NCBI RefSeq assembly: GCF_900566075.1
Contig: NZ_UPHU01000001.1
Coordinates: 6,244,342-6,308,341 of the forward strand
Direction of reading: 5' to 3'
DNA: 64,000 bases
From: Mycobacterium pseudokansasii
Lineage (GTDB): Bacteria > Actinomycetota > Actinomycetes > Mycobacteriales > Mycobacteriaceae
In this document: positions 30,308-37,704 of the stretch, in pieces
Layout: each line of letters begins with the position of its first letter
Position numbering within the stretch: position 1 is the stretch's first letter
Notes under the pieces: generated by a model
What the model saw: only the letters and a program-made list of their open reading frames with translations
Told to the model about the DNA's origin: nothing
Database searches by the model: none
Position numbers and translations under genes: made by a program

Positions 30308-31763
30308 AGGTTGTCCCGGGTCTCGTAGAAATTGAGGTGGCGGTCCCCCGCTCGTGACCTGCCGTGTGGTAGGTGTCGGGCGTTTCGCCAAGAACACCAT
30401 CGAGAAGGGGACCACCAATGAAGAACAGTAGTCAGGACAGGGCCGAAGACGCGACGATGGTCGCGATTCCAGAGCACGTCAGTGTGGCGATGGCCGAGAT
30501 CGCCGGAAACATGTCCGAGGGGTTGCTGGCGCTGGCCATCGGAGCGGGGCTGCAGGTGATGCAGATTCTGATGGAGTCCGACGTGACCGCAGCTGCCGGG
30601 CCGAAAGGCAAACACGATCCGGCACGCACCGCGGTGCGACACGGCCATGAGAACGGCTCGGTGACCCTTGGTGGGCGACGCGTGCCGGTCAGCCGTCCGC
30701 GGGTGCGTGCCGTCGACGGGTCCGGCGAGCTGCCGGTGGCCTCCTATGAGCTGTTTTCGTCCACCGAGATCCTGGGACGGATGGCGATGGAGAAGATGCT
30801 GGCTGGGCTGTCCACCCGGCGTTACCCGGTTGGGCTTGAGCCCGTCGGTCAGCAGGTGAATGAAACTGCCTCTGCCACAAGCAAGTCTGCGGTATCGCGG
30901 AAGTTCGTGGCGATGACCGAAACCGCGCTGGCCGAGCTGCTGGCCAAGGACCTGTCCGGGCTGGATGTGGTGGCGCTGATGGTCGACGGCGTGCATTTCG
31001 CCGAGTCGTGCTGCGCGGTCGCGTTGGGCATCGACATCGACGGCGTCAAGCACCCGTTGGCGGTGGTGGAGGGCTCCACCGAGAACGCGACCCTGGTGAG
31101 CGACCTGCTGGTGGGCCTGCGGGACCGCGGCCTGAATGTGGCCCGCCCGATACTGGTCGGCATCGACGGATCCAAAGCGCTGCGCAAAGCCGTGGTCGAC
31201 GTGCTCGAGCGCCCGGTGATCCAACGCTGCCAAATCCACAAGGTCAGGAATGTCAAAGATCATCTGCCGCAACGACTTCGGTCCATTGTAGGCCGTAGGA
31301 TGACCGATGCCCACCACGCCGAGTCGGCGTTGGAGGCCCAGGCCGCGCTGCAGGCGTTGGCCACCGAGTTGGACCGCACCCACCCCGGCGCGGCCGCGTC
31401 CCTGCGCGAAGGGCTCGAGGAGACGCTGACCGTGCTGCGCGTGGGTGTGCCACCCGCCCTGGCCCGCACCGTGCGCTCGACCAACACCATCGAGTCGATG
31501 ATCTCGGTGTGTCGTGAACACGCCGGCAACGTCAAGCGCTGGCGTGACGGCAAGATGGCGCTGCGCTGGTGTGCGGCCGGCATGGTCGAGGCCGGCAAGC
31601 AGTTCCGCCGCGTCAACGGCCACCTGCACCTACCGGCGCTGCGCGCCGCACTCGAGCGGGAATTCGCCGAACCTGTCGCACCCATCGTGCACAATGACGT
31701 GGTGAGCGCAGCCTGATGCTCACCGGACCGCCACCGAAGTTCCACGGAACTCGGGACATCCTC
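30308..31763 (+). mobile_element. IS256-family insertion sequence
   Basis: Imperfect inverted repeats of about 40 bases flank the transposase gene: left 30308-30347, starting GAGGTTGTCCCGG and ending GGTGGCGGTCC; right 31725-31763, its complement starting GAGGATGTCCCGAG and ending GGTGGCGGTCC. True ends may lie a few bases further out. No clear 8-9 bp target duplication is visible. It sits inside the Rv3899c/3900c-like gene, separating its 5' and 3' parts. Confidence 0.85.
30418..31716 (+). CDS. IS256-family DDE transposase
   Basis: 432 residues from the ATG at 30418, full length and uninterrupted. Catalytic acids are recognisable: Asp in LMVDGVHF near residue 188, Asp in VGIDGSKAL near 251, and Glu in STNTIESM near 360. 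IRQRCQIHK-type residues (IQRCQIHKVRN) between them are typical of mutator/IS256 enzymes. An upstream frame is open but lies in the left-end leader. The element appears intact and potentially active. Confidence 0.93.
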   Translation: MKNSSQDRAEDATMVAIPEHVSVAMAEIAGNMSEGLLALAIGAGLQVMQILMESDVTAAAGPKGKHDPARTAVRHGHENGSVTLGGRRVPVSRPRVRAVDGSGELPVASYELFSSTEILGRMAMEKMLAGLSTRRYPVGLEPVGQQVNETASATSKSAVSRKFVAMTETALAELLAKDLSGLDVVALMVDGVHFAESCCAVALGIDIDGVKHPLAVVEGSTENATLVSDLLVGLRDRGLNVARPILVGIDGSKALRKAVVDVLERPVIQRCQIHKVRNVKDHLPQRLRSIVGRRMTDAHHAESALEAQAALQALATELDRTHPGAAASLREGLEETLTVLRVGVPPALARTVRSTNTIESMISVCREHAGNVKRWRDGKMALRWCAAGMVEAGKQFRRVNGHLHLPALRAALEREFAEPVAPIVHNDVVSAA

Positions 31764-32060
31764 CCATTCGCACATGCCTGTCTCATCTGAGCGTCTTTCG
31801 CGATAATGTCATCAAGCGCAGCTCGATATTCTGTTTCAGTGGCAACGCTGCCCATCGCAGTCGTGGTGCGATACGCCTTTGCTAGCGACCTTGCCGCGTC
31901 GCGGTGTCTGGCATCAAGAGCCGGATCGGCGGCCGCGTTATCGAGCATGGCGGCGGCGTTGGTGAGCGCGACGCGGGCCAACGCCCGATCGCTTCCAGTC
32001 GTCTCGACCTGCACCGCCCGAGCCGCCAATTTGTAGGTGTCGCATAGCTGCCGTAGCAGG
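31764..32060 (-). pseudogene. 5' fragment of the IS256-interrupted ESX-associated gene
   Basis: One minus-strand frame reads LLRQLCDTYKLAARAVQVE, then a long Ala-rich helical stretch (LARVALTNAAAMLDNAAAD, YRAALDDIIAKDAQMRQA) and runs into the IS256 end. This is native-looking helical sequence of the kind expected at the N-terminus of Rv3900c-like proteins, but that assignment is inference. Its upstream side abuts the IS3 remnant, so no start codon remains. Confidence 0.5.
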
Positions 32061-32752
32061 TCAGCGGGGGTGTCGACCCCGATGAGATTGGGTTTTCGCC
32101 GCCCTGGGCGCGGCAGCCCGTACAGGCCGCGCTCGGACATGATCGACTTGACCAGCTTGAGGTTGACGTTCATCTCGTAGTCGGCGAGAAGCGCGGCCCG
32201 GACTCGCCGTGCGCCCGTAGGTGCCGCGGGAACGCTGGTGGATCTCGGTGATCGTGTCAGCCACGATCAACCGACGCACCTTGCGGTCTGGGACAGGGCG
32301 GCGCCGGTGGTATTGCAGTAAGGAACGCGCTAATCCTGTTATCCGGCAGGCGGATCGGGCGGAATGCCCTCGCGCGATCAGCCCTTCAGCGATCGCGCGC
32401 CGGCGTTTTGGGGGCACCACCGCCTGTTCGTCGAACAGCTCGCAGGCATCTCGGGTCAAGGCAAGTTCGGCTTCCAGCGCAGCGATACGTTTGTGAGCAG
32501 CCGCCACCTCGTCGGCCTCCACACTCGGGATACCCTCGATCACTCCGGCGTCGATCAGCGCCTGACGTTTCCACCGGAATAACGTGGCCTGGCAAATGCC
32601 GGTCTCGACAGCGATGGTGGCCACCGATTCACCCGATCGCAACCGAACAACGATTTGCCGGCGCACCGACGACGAATACTGACGGGGCATGTGACCTCCT
32701 GGTGATCACTCTGCCCCAACTCTCATAACGGTGGACCTATGACCGGGGTACA
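32060..32752 (-). mobile_element. Truncated IS3-family element remnant
   Basis: Carries the start of an IS3-type transposase and a plausible terminal repeat at the right end (TGTACCCCGGTCATAGGTCC on the minus strand, ending at about 32752). The left side stops abruptly within orfB around GVDTPADLL, so two thirds or more of orfB is missing, including the DDE domain. Confidence 0.75.
32061..32690 (-). pseudogene. IS3-family transposase OrfA/OrfB fragment
   Basis: The first ~95 residues are an OrfA-type helix-turn-helix (RQIVVRLRSGESVATIAVE, CQATLFRWKRQAL) and coiled coil (AAHKRIAALEAELALTRDA). The OrfB start follows (IAEGLIARGHSARSACRITG, EIHQRSRGTYGR). After GTYGR the frame shifts: the adjacent frame continues RVRAALLADYEMNVNLKLV and ERGLYGLPRPGRRKPNLIGV, and is then truncated. 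No catalytic core remains. Confidence 0.75.
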
Positions 32753-33213
32753 GACCTCATGGACCAACCGATCGGGGTCAGGCCACTATCTCCAACGTCT
32801 TGCGGCAAGTTCCCTGCCATGTGCCCTCCTAACTAATAGTCCGCAGTTGTGTCCGTCACCGTTAAATGTGCGCACGCCTGCAAGCCCAGCCGCGGAACCT
32901 ACGGTTTCGATGGTGGAACATTAAATGTGCGCACGCCTGCAAGCCCAGCCGCGGAACCTACGGTTTCGATGGTGGAACAGGAATCACGGTGGCAGCAAGT
33001 CTGTGCGTGGAGCAATCAAGCTAGCCGCCATTACTTCCGGGGACCACGGAGGGCGTGACGCAATCATCGGCGTGTTCGTCGATGCGGAGGTTGCGCTCGA
33101 ACGCTCGTCCACCCATGCGTCGCCGTCGACTGATACCTGCTCCTAACGCCGATGCTCATCAGTTGCGGCATCAATTGTTCCAACGTGCAAATAGATGCTT
33201 GTTCAGCGCACCA
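32753..33213. other. Non-coding interval with tandem duplication
   Basis: No gene supportable. It holds two perfect 59-bp direct repeats (32862-32979), described separately. The rest is lower-complexity accessory DNA between the IS3 remnant and the immunity-like gene. Confidence 0.5.
32862..32979. repeat. Perfect 59-bp tandem duplication, two copies
   Basis: Copy one 32862-32920 and copy two 32921-32979 are identical, each starting TTAAATGTGCGCACGCC and ending GATGGTGGAACA. The plus strand reads AHACKPSRGTYGFDGG-like frames, but no gene extends beyond the repeat. Perfect identity suggests a recent duplication or a variable-number repeat. Confidence 0.9.
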
Positions 33214-33651
33214 TTAGGTAAGTCCCTTCTCCTCCCTCCACCGTGTCCAGTATCTATTTGCATTGGCGCGTCTGAGTGTCCGCAGGGTCTCGCAGATGGT
33301 GTCGATGGTACGTACTTCGGAGAAGAGTTGCTCTACGCGGTGACGATTGTCACGCATCCACGCGATCTCATCGGCAGCGGACAGATACTCGATTTCATCA
33401 TCACCATTCAAATACTGTTTGATGAGTGATACAGTAAACCAATTGTCTGATGTCATGGCTTCGGTGGGCGCGGTATTGAGCAATATCTGGCCTCGATCAT
33501 TAGTTAACTGCCAGCTCAAAACGGGCCCCATTAGCGTTAGAGAGGCATTGTTCGTCGCCACACCGCTCGTGCTCGAATCGGTAATGTGGTACCGAGGGTC
33601 GAGATACAGCACGTCGAAGTATTTCAAGAAATACTCCAGGAGTGTTTTCAT
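33214..33651 (-). CDS. Putative immunity protein for the CpnT-like toxin module
   Basis: 145 residues. The ATG at 33651 overlaps the toxin-module stop (ATGA), the classic toxin-immunity arrangement. Small, acidic-to-neutral and cytosolic, with no signal or membrane helix. It begins KTLLEYFLKYFDVLYLDPRY and contains SGVATNNASLTLMGPVLSW and a C-terminal helix RTLRRANANRYWTRWREEKG. It occupies the position of Rv3902c (immunity factor for TNT) but does not resemble it in my recollection. Codon use is clearly less GC-rich than in flanking genes, pointing to horizontal transfer with its toxin. Confidence 0.6.
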   Translation of the reverse strand: MKTLLEYFLKYFDVLYLDPRYHITDSSTSGVATNNASLTLMGPVLSWQLTNDRGQILLNTAPTEAMTSDNWFTVSLIKQYLNGDDEIEYLSAADEIAWMRDNRHRVEQLFSEVRTIDTICETLRTLRRANANRYWTRWREEKGLT

Positions 33652-33949
33652 TTCTTAGTGCCTCCGATGACCGGAATCCACCTGGTATCGTCTAACTGAC
33701 GATACCCATGCAACTCAAGGTATCTTATCTCAGCGGCTGTAAATGTGTCGGGGCCAACCATATCGAATGGTACCGATAATGTGACGGTGTCGCCGTTCGC
33801 GATTGCCATGTCAAGTACATGCTGATTCGCGGCCAGTCGTTCGGTCGGAGTCGCCACATTCCATGCGTCCCCTATGTCGAAGTAGCTGGCCCCATGCTGC
33901 TGTGCGACTTCAATGTATGACGGACCACCTCCCGCTGGCCTGAATGGCC
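33648..33949 (-). pseudogene. Out-of-frame C-terminal toxin module of the CpnT-like protein
   Basis: About 100 residues, in the +1 frame relative to the upstream cpnT-like gene. It reads GPFRPAGGGPSYIEVAQQHG, then ASYFDIGDAW, TPTERLAANQHVLDMAI, NGDTVTLSVP and AAEIRYLELHGYRQLDD, ending GGTKK. The GASYFD...W...AANQ.LD.AI..GD...E..YL..HGY pattern is a recurrent C-terminal module of polymorphic toxins; its activity is unknown to me. It is separated from the exporter part by the CTAGCTAG duplication at 33950-33957. An internal GTG at 33857 could start a 69-residue product. Confidence 0.65.
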
Positions 33950-36099
33950 CTAGCTAGCACGGTTTCGCCGCTTCCGGTCAGATGTTGTTCGGACAACGCC
34001 AGAAGCTCATCGCCCATATGGTCCAGCGGGTTGTCCAGGGTGAATTCAGGGTGACCTGGGTCAACCTCAGGCGGAGGAACCTGTGTTTCTCCTGACCCAT
34101 CATGGTCAATTTCACCCGGCTTAGCATGGTCGCTGGGAGAGCTGGTGCCATCACCGGCGTCATGGTGTCCGTCGCCGCTGCGGGGCCCACCAGGCTGGTA
34201 CGGATCTTCATTTACTGGTGAGTTTGGGTCCGGCGCACCGCCGTCGGGCGTTCTGTCGTGGGGTCTCCCGCGATGGTCCGGCTCCAAGTCGGTTGAGGGC
34301 TCGGCTGCAGGCATTGGCTGCGGATCCGGTGTGTGGGATGTTGCCGAAGTCGTCGCGGCCTGCGGCTTGTGAGCAGCGACCGGTGCTTGCTCGCCCACAG
34401 GCTCGCGAATGGACACCGGCGCGGTGCCACGGTCGAGAGCTTCATCCGACTGCGAATGGCCGGGCGGTAGTTTTTCGCCTGACGGGGCGGAAACGGATCC
34501 CCCGGGCGTGCCCACCGAATCCGGTTGTGACCCGTTGGGTTTGACCGACTCACCGGTGACTGGTTTGTTCTCGAGTGGTGTCTTGGATTCGGTGGGGCTC
34601 TTGGGTAACGGATTGTCTCCGGCTCCGGGTTTGGACTGCGGCCCCGGCGTCGGGCTTCCTGATTGCGGCTGTTGGTCCGTCGGCGGCTGAGGCTGATCAG
34701 GCGGTTCAGCCTTAGGGCCAGTGGGTGTGGGCGGCTCAGGAGGTTTTGAGCCACCGGGGTCACGGGTCCCGAACAACCTCTCCCTGAATGCTTTTAGCTT
34801 ATCGGCGATCTCACGGGCCCTGTCCAACTTGGCGGCCGGCCCTTCGGGAAAGAAGTTCGTCGCGACGTCGGCTTCCATTTTTCCGTAGGCCTCGCCGGGG
34901 CTTCTTGCCCAATCGTCCCAGTGAACGTTGTCTTTGATGACCTCCTTCCAGGACTCCAACCAGCCTGGAGCGTGGTCGCCGCCGAGGCCAACCAGCGGCG
35001 CCATACCGAGGGCCATCCCACCCACATCGCGGCCATAACCGACCGGGTCGAGCAGAGCGCGGATCTGGTTATAGTTCCAGGCTGTTTCGCCCAGCCCCCA
35101 GACGATTTCGCCCATGCCTTTGAACCGTTGCCCAGTGAAATTGATTAACCAACCCACCGGGTTGCCTTGCAGGAACTGTTCCCATTCCTTGGCGGCGAGC
35201 CGGCCCATGTTGGTGATCGTCGTGTGGGCCTGCGCAACGGCCTCACCGATCTGGTTGCCGAGCGCATCAACTTCGCCGGTGAAATTATCGACCACCGTGG
35301 CGATGTCATGGGCGATGCGGGCGATCTCGTCTTCGTCCTCGTCGGTGAGAAACTCCCAGACTTCTTTGATTCCGGTCAGCGGATCACAGATGCGCGGCAG
35401 CAAATCCAGGATCGCCGCATGCACTGCGTCGATCTTGGCCTCATATTTGTCCAGCCCGGTTGCGATGGTCTGACACTGGCCCACTATCGCGGTCGCGCCG
35501 GAATAGGCATCGGAAAACGCGCCCTCGATGAGTCCTGCTTCCGGGAGTTGCTGAGCGCGAATAGCATTCATCGGCGCGGCGGTCGCATGGATTTCGGCCA
35601 CCGCGAATTGGGTGCCGGCGTTACGCCAGGCCGCGGCCGCCGCACGCAGCTTCCCCGAATCCCCATTAGGCCAGATCATCCCGATGTAGGGAGCTACCCA
35701 ACCCCAGCCCGCCGGGGCGCTATCACCGTTACCGATGGCCGACGCCGCCGAACTCGCGGCCACGCAACTCGTCGGCTGCGGCACCGGCAGCGGCGCGGCG
35801 CGGCCGGCGACATCGGACATGGCCTCGGCCAGCGAGTAGTTGTGCGCTGTCATGCGCACGCCATCGCCGAGGTTGCACAACCCATTGCGTGTTACCGCCA
35901 TCGCCTGCAACACGGTGGCCGCCGTTTCGTCATAAGCACGTCCGAACTGCTCGCCGGCCGGATCATCACCGGCCATACCAGCAGATCCCGCCAGCGCACC
36001 GGTCAGCGTCGAGGTCACCGACCCCAGAGTCTCACCGGCAGCCACCACCGCCGCACCAGCACCATCAAGGGCCGCCGGATCCACCGCCAGCGTGGTCAT
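33910..36099 (-). CDS. cpnT: CpnT-like exported toxin/outer-membrane protein, N-terminal and linker part
   Basis: 729 residues from ATG 36099. The N-terminal ~440 residues match CpnT (Rv3903c): a WXG/PPE-like helical start (MTTLAVDPAALDGAG, GWGWVAPYIGMIWPNGDSG), then RICDPLTGIKEVWEFLTD and the channel-like region. A Pro/Ser/Gly/Asp/His-rich linker fills residues ~460-690. The frame ends with an artefact-like tail (ARAIQASGRWSVIH) immediately after HLTGSGETVL. No TNT domain is present. Removing one copy of the CTAG duplication fuses SGETVL to GPFRPAGGG of the toxin module and gives a product of about 828 residues. It lies 4 bases after esxE. EsxE/EsxF are needed for surface export of CpnT in M. 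tuberculosis. Confidence 0.85.
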   Translation of the reverse strand: MTTLAVDPAALDGAGAAVVAAGETLGSVTSTLTGALAGSAGMAGDDPAGEQFGRAYDETAATVLQAMAVTRNGLCNLGDGVRMTAHNYSLAEAMSDVAGRAAPLPVPQPTSCVAASSAASAIGNGDSAPAGWGWVAPYIGMIWPNGDSGKLRAAAAAWRNAGTQFAVAEIHATAAPMNAIRAQQLPEAGLIEGAFSDAYSGATAIVGQCQTIATGLDKYEAKIDAVHAAILDLLPRICDPLTGIKEVWEFLTDEDEDEIARIAHDIATVVDNFTGEVDALGNQIGEAVAQAHTTITNMGRLAAKEWEQFLQGNPVGWLINFTGQRFKGMGEIVWGLGETAWNYNQIRALLDPVGYGRDVGGMALGMAPLVGLGGDHAPGWLESWKEVIKDNVHWDDWARSPGEAYGKMEADVATNFFPEGPAAKLDRAREIADKLKAFRERLFGTRDPGGSKPPEPPTPTGPKAEPPDQPQPPTDQQPQSGSPTPGPQSKPGAGDNPLPKSPTESKTPLENKPVTGESVKPNGSQPDSVGTPGGSVSAPSGEKLPPGHSQSDEALDRGTAPVSIREPVGEQAPVAAHKPQAATTSATSHTPDPQPMPAAEPSTDLEPDHRGRPHDRTPDGGAPDPNSPVNEDPYQPGGPRSGDGHHDAGDGTSSPSDHAKPGEIDHDGSGETQVPPPEVDPGHPEFTLDNPLDHMGDELLALSEQHLTGSGETVLARAIQASGRWSVIH
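33950..33957. other. CTAG tandem duplication causing the cpnT frameshift
   Basis: CTAGCTAG in the context CC-CTAG-CTAG-CA. In the coding strand GTG CTA GCT AGG keeps the exporter frame, which stops shortly after. With a single CTAG the sequence becomes GTG CTA GGG CCA TTC (VLGPF), which enters the toxin module in frame. An identical duplication is found at 39242-39249. Confidence 0.85.
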
Positions 36100-36103
36100 C
36101 AGC

Positions 36104-36406
36104 TCACGACCACATACGGCTATTCGTCGACATGGCACCCGAGTAGTTGGCATGCGCGCCCTGTCCCACGGTACACAATTGAGCCAATGCCTGGCGCATC
36201 ATCGCCTCACCAAGAGCCCAATGCCGGTGCGCCTCAGCATGAGCCGCCGCACCCTGCCCCGTCCACGTCACGTGCAAGCGGGTCACTAACGAGTCGATTT
36301 CGGCGAGCATGCTTTCGGTGTGACGCCCGAACTCGGCCATCCGCTGCACCGCCTCGGACAGCGCCGCCGGATCGACCCGAAACGGCTCAGCCACCACCGA
36401 CCTCAC
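36104..36406 (-). CDS. esxE: EsxE, WXG100-family protein
   Basis: 100 residues from GTG 36406. Alternative GTG codons at 36397/36394 would give about 97 (Rv3904c: 90). WXG turn TWTGQG, with conserved HAEAHRHWALGEAMMRQALAQ and a C-terminus ending MSTNSRMWS. It overlaps the esxF stop by about 20 bases. Forms a heterodimer with EsxF in M. tuberculosis that is needed for CpnT export; the cpnT-like gene follows 4 bases later. Confidence 0.92.
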   Translation of the reverse strand: MRSVVAEPFRVDPAALSEAVQRMAEFGRHTESMLAEIDSLVTRLHVTWTGQGAAAHAEAHRHWALGEAMMRQALAQLCTVGQGAHANYSGAMSTNSRMWS

Positions 36407-36698
36407 GCATCGCTTGGGCGGACGCAGTCTCGTTTTGTTGATACCCCGCCCCCGCCTCGGCTACCGCCTGCGCCAGGATGGCCAACCCCAGTTGCACCTC
36501 ACCAGCACCGCGATGCCACAACTCCCACGCCGAGCCATACGAGTTCCCCGACGCGCCGCGCCAGCCGCCCAACACCTCGCCAACTTCAGAATCAAGCTCT
36601 GTCAGCTGCGTTGCAAAATGCTCAGCCGCACCACGCAACGACTCGGCGAACCCCTGCATCACCACAGGATCTACTCGCAACGTGTCATCAGCGCTCAT
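36387..36698 (-). CDS. esxF: EsxF, WXG100-family protein
   Basis: 103 residues, identical length to Rv3905c. The WRG turn GGWRGASGNSYGSAWELW lies near residue 45, with a long C-terminal helix GVQ-type AILAQAVAEAGAGYQQNE. First gene of the esxF-esxE-cpnT unit. The start ATG at 36698 has 135 bases of upstream DNA before the YrhB-like gene, the probable promoter region of the toxin genes. Confidence 0.92.
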   Translation of the reverse strand: MSADDTLRVDPVVMQGFAESLRGAAEHFATQLTELDSEVGEVLGGWRGASGNSYGSAWELWHRGAGEVQLGLAILAQAVAEAGAGYQQNETASAQAMREVGGG

Positions 36699-36833
36699 GG
36701 CGGCAACCTAACAACATCGGCAGGTCGCCACAATTCAGCCAGCGCCCCACGACCGATGAAGTGACTTACAACACCAAAGGTGGCGATGGCGCACTTCAAG
36801 GCCGACAACAAATTGCGGCTCGCTCCCCCCGTT

Positions 36834-37091
36834 TCACCACTGAGCGGGCGCTTCGTACGTAAGAGCGCTGCCATCTCGCGGTACCCTCACTGGCACGTTC
36901 CCCGCCAAGGCAGCGGTGATATCTCCATGTACGACGAACGCGACCGCGTCGTACGGAAAATACCATGCTTCTTTTGTCTCCACGATCGCTGAATCGACGA
37001 TCATCAGTTCGCCCAGCCGCTCTGCTTCCGCCAACTTGTCAATCGCCTCAACAGCACGCATTCGGGCTGTGTTGGGATCCATTTCATTCAT
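36834..37091 (-). CDS. YrhB-domain (Imm35-like) small protein
   Basis: 85 residues from ATG 37091, chosen because GAGG lies about nine bases upstream. A TTG at 37133 overlapping the lipoprotein stop would add 14 residues. The core EAWYFPYDAVAFVVHGDIT followed by ALAGNVPVRVPRDGSAL matches the YrhB/Imm35 fold, a small domain seen in immunity proteins and a heat-stable chaperone. It sits just upstream of esxF in the toxin operon. A role as orphan immunity or chaperone is inference. Confidence 0.65.
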   Translation of the reverse strand: MNEMDPNTARMRAVEAIDKLAEAERLGELMIVDSAIVETKEAWYFPYDAVAFVVHGDITAALAGNVPVRVPRDGSALTYEAPAQW

Positions 37092-37129
37092 CGATACCTC
37101 ATGAGATCGAATGTTGATAACCGGCGGTT

Positions 37130-37657
37130 TCAAGACTGCTGTATTTCCCTACTGATATCGACCGGCGAGATGGAGCGATCCGTGCGGTGGTCAAAGGTGT
37201 CCCGGCATTCGCCGTCCAGTTTGACGCCGACGTGACTGTTGAATCCTTCCCCATGGAGCGCGGGCGGTACCACCGTCACGATGGCATTTACGCCCTTCTT
37301 CCGCAGCGTCGGCGAATGGGATTTGAAATCGGAGTCGGTACTCCACCCATCAGCGACCAACGCTGAGATCACCGTCTTAGGATCGGCCGGTCCGTTGCGT
37401 GAGACACCGGGCATCCAGAACGACAAGTCCACCACACCGCGAAACGGTGGCTCTCCCTGGTCATTACATGATTCGTAGCTGAATGTCGCCTCAGTCACGT
37501 CGGCATGAAGGGAGTTGACAAGGTCGCGGGCCGCTACGAGCACCTGTTCGCGTGCCTGCTGAGGCGAAATCGGGTGGCGCACGACTTCAGCACACCCGCC
37601 GACCAATGTGCTGATGCTCACCGCCGCGACGGCAATTCGAACTCGCCGGGTCCACAC
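37130..37657 (-). CDS. Putative lipoprotein (LprP-like position)
   Basis: 175 residues. Signal peptide RRVRIAVAAVSISTLVGGC with a lipobox VGGC at about residue 22. The mature part has DLSFWMPGVSRNG, VSALVADGWSTDSDFK-like and VGVKLDGECRD segments. Membrane-anchored on the outer face of the cytoplasmic membrane. It follows an alpha/beta-hydrolase gene, an order also seen at Rv0963c-Rv0962c (lprP) by recollection. Function unknown. Confidence 0.7.
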   Translation of the reverse strand: MWTRRVRIAVAAVSISTLVGGCAEVVRHPISPQQAREQVLVAARDLVNSLHADVTEATFSYESCNDQGEPPFRGVVDLSFWMPGVSRNGPADPKTVISALVADGWSTDSDFKSHSPTLRKKGVNAIVTVVPPALHGEGFNSHVGVKLDGECRDTFDHRTDRSISPVDISREIQQS

Positions 37658-37704
37658 TCGTCACTTCCTTTCGGAGTTTCTCAAAGTTGCGAATGGGCAT
37701 TCAC

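Noticed and set aside
30175..31629. Minus-strand 484-residue frame across IS256
   Set aside because: Antisense of the intact transposase; His/Gln/Arg-rich composition typical of shadows in GC-rich DNA.
30290..31780. Target-site duplication of the IS256 element
   Set aside because: I compared sequences just outside the inverted repeats and found no matching 8-9 bp direct repeat, so none is claimed.
33648..36099. TNT NAD-glycohydrolase domain in the CpnT-like gene
   Set aside because: None of the TNT sequence I recall appears in any frame; the C-terminal module has a different pattern.
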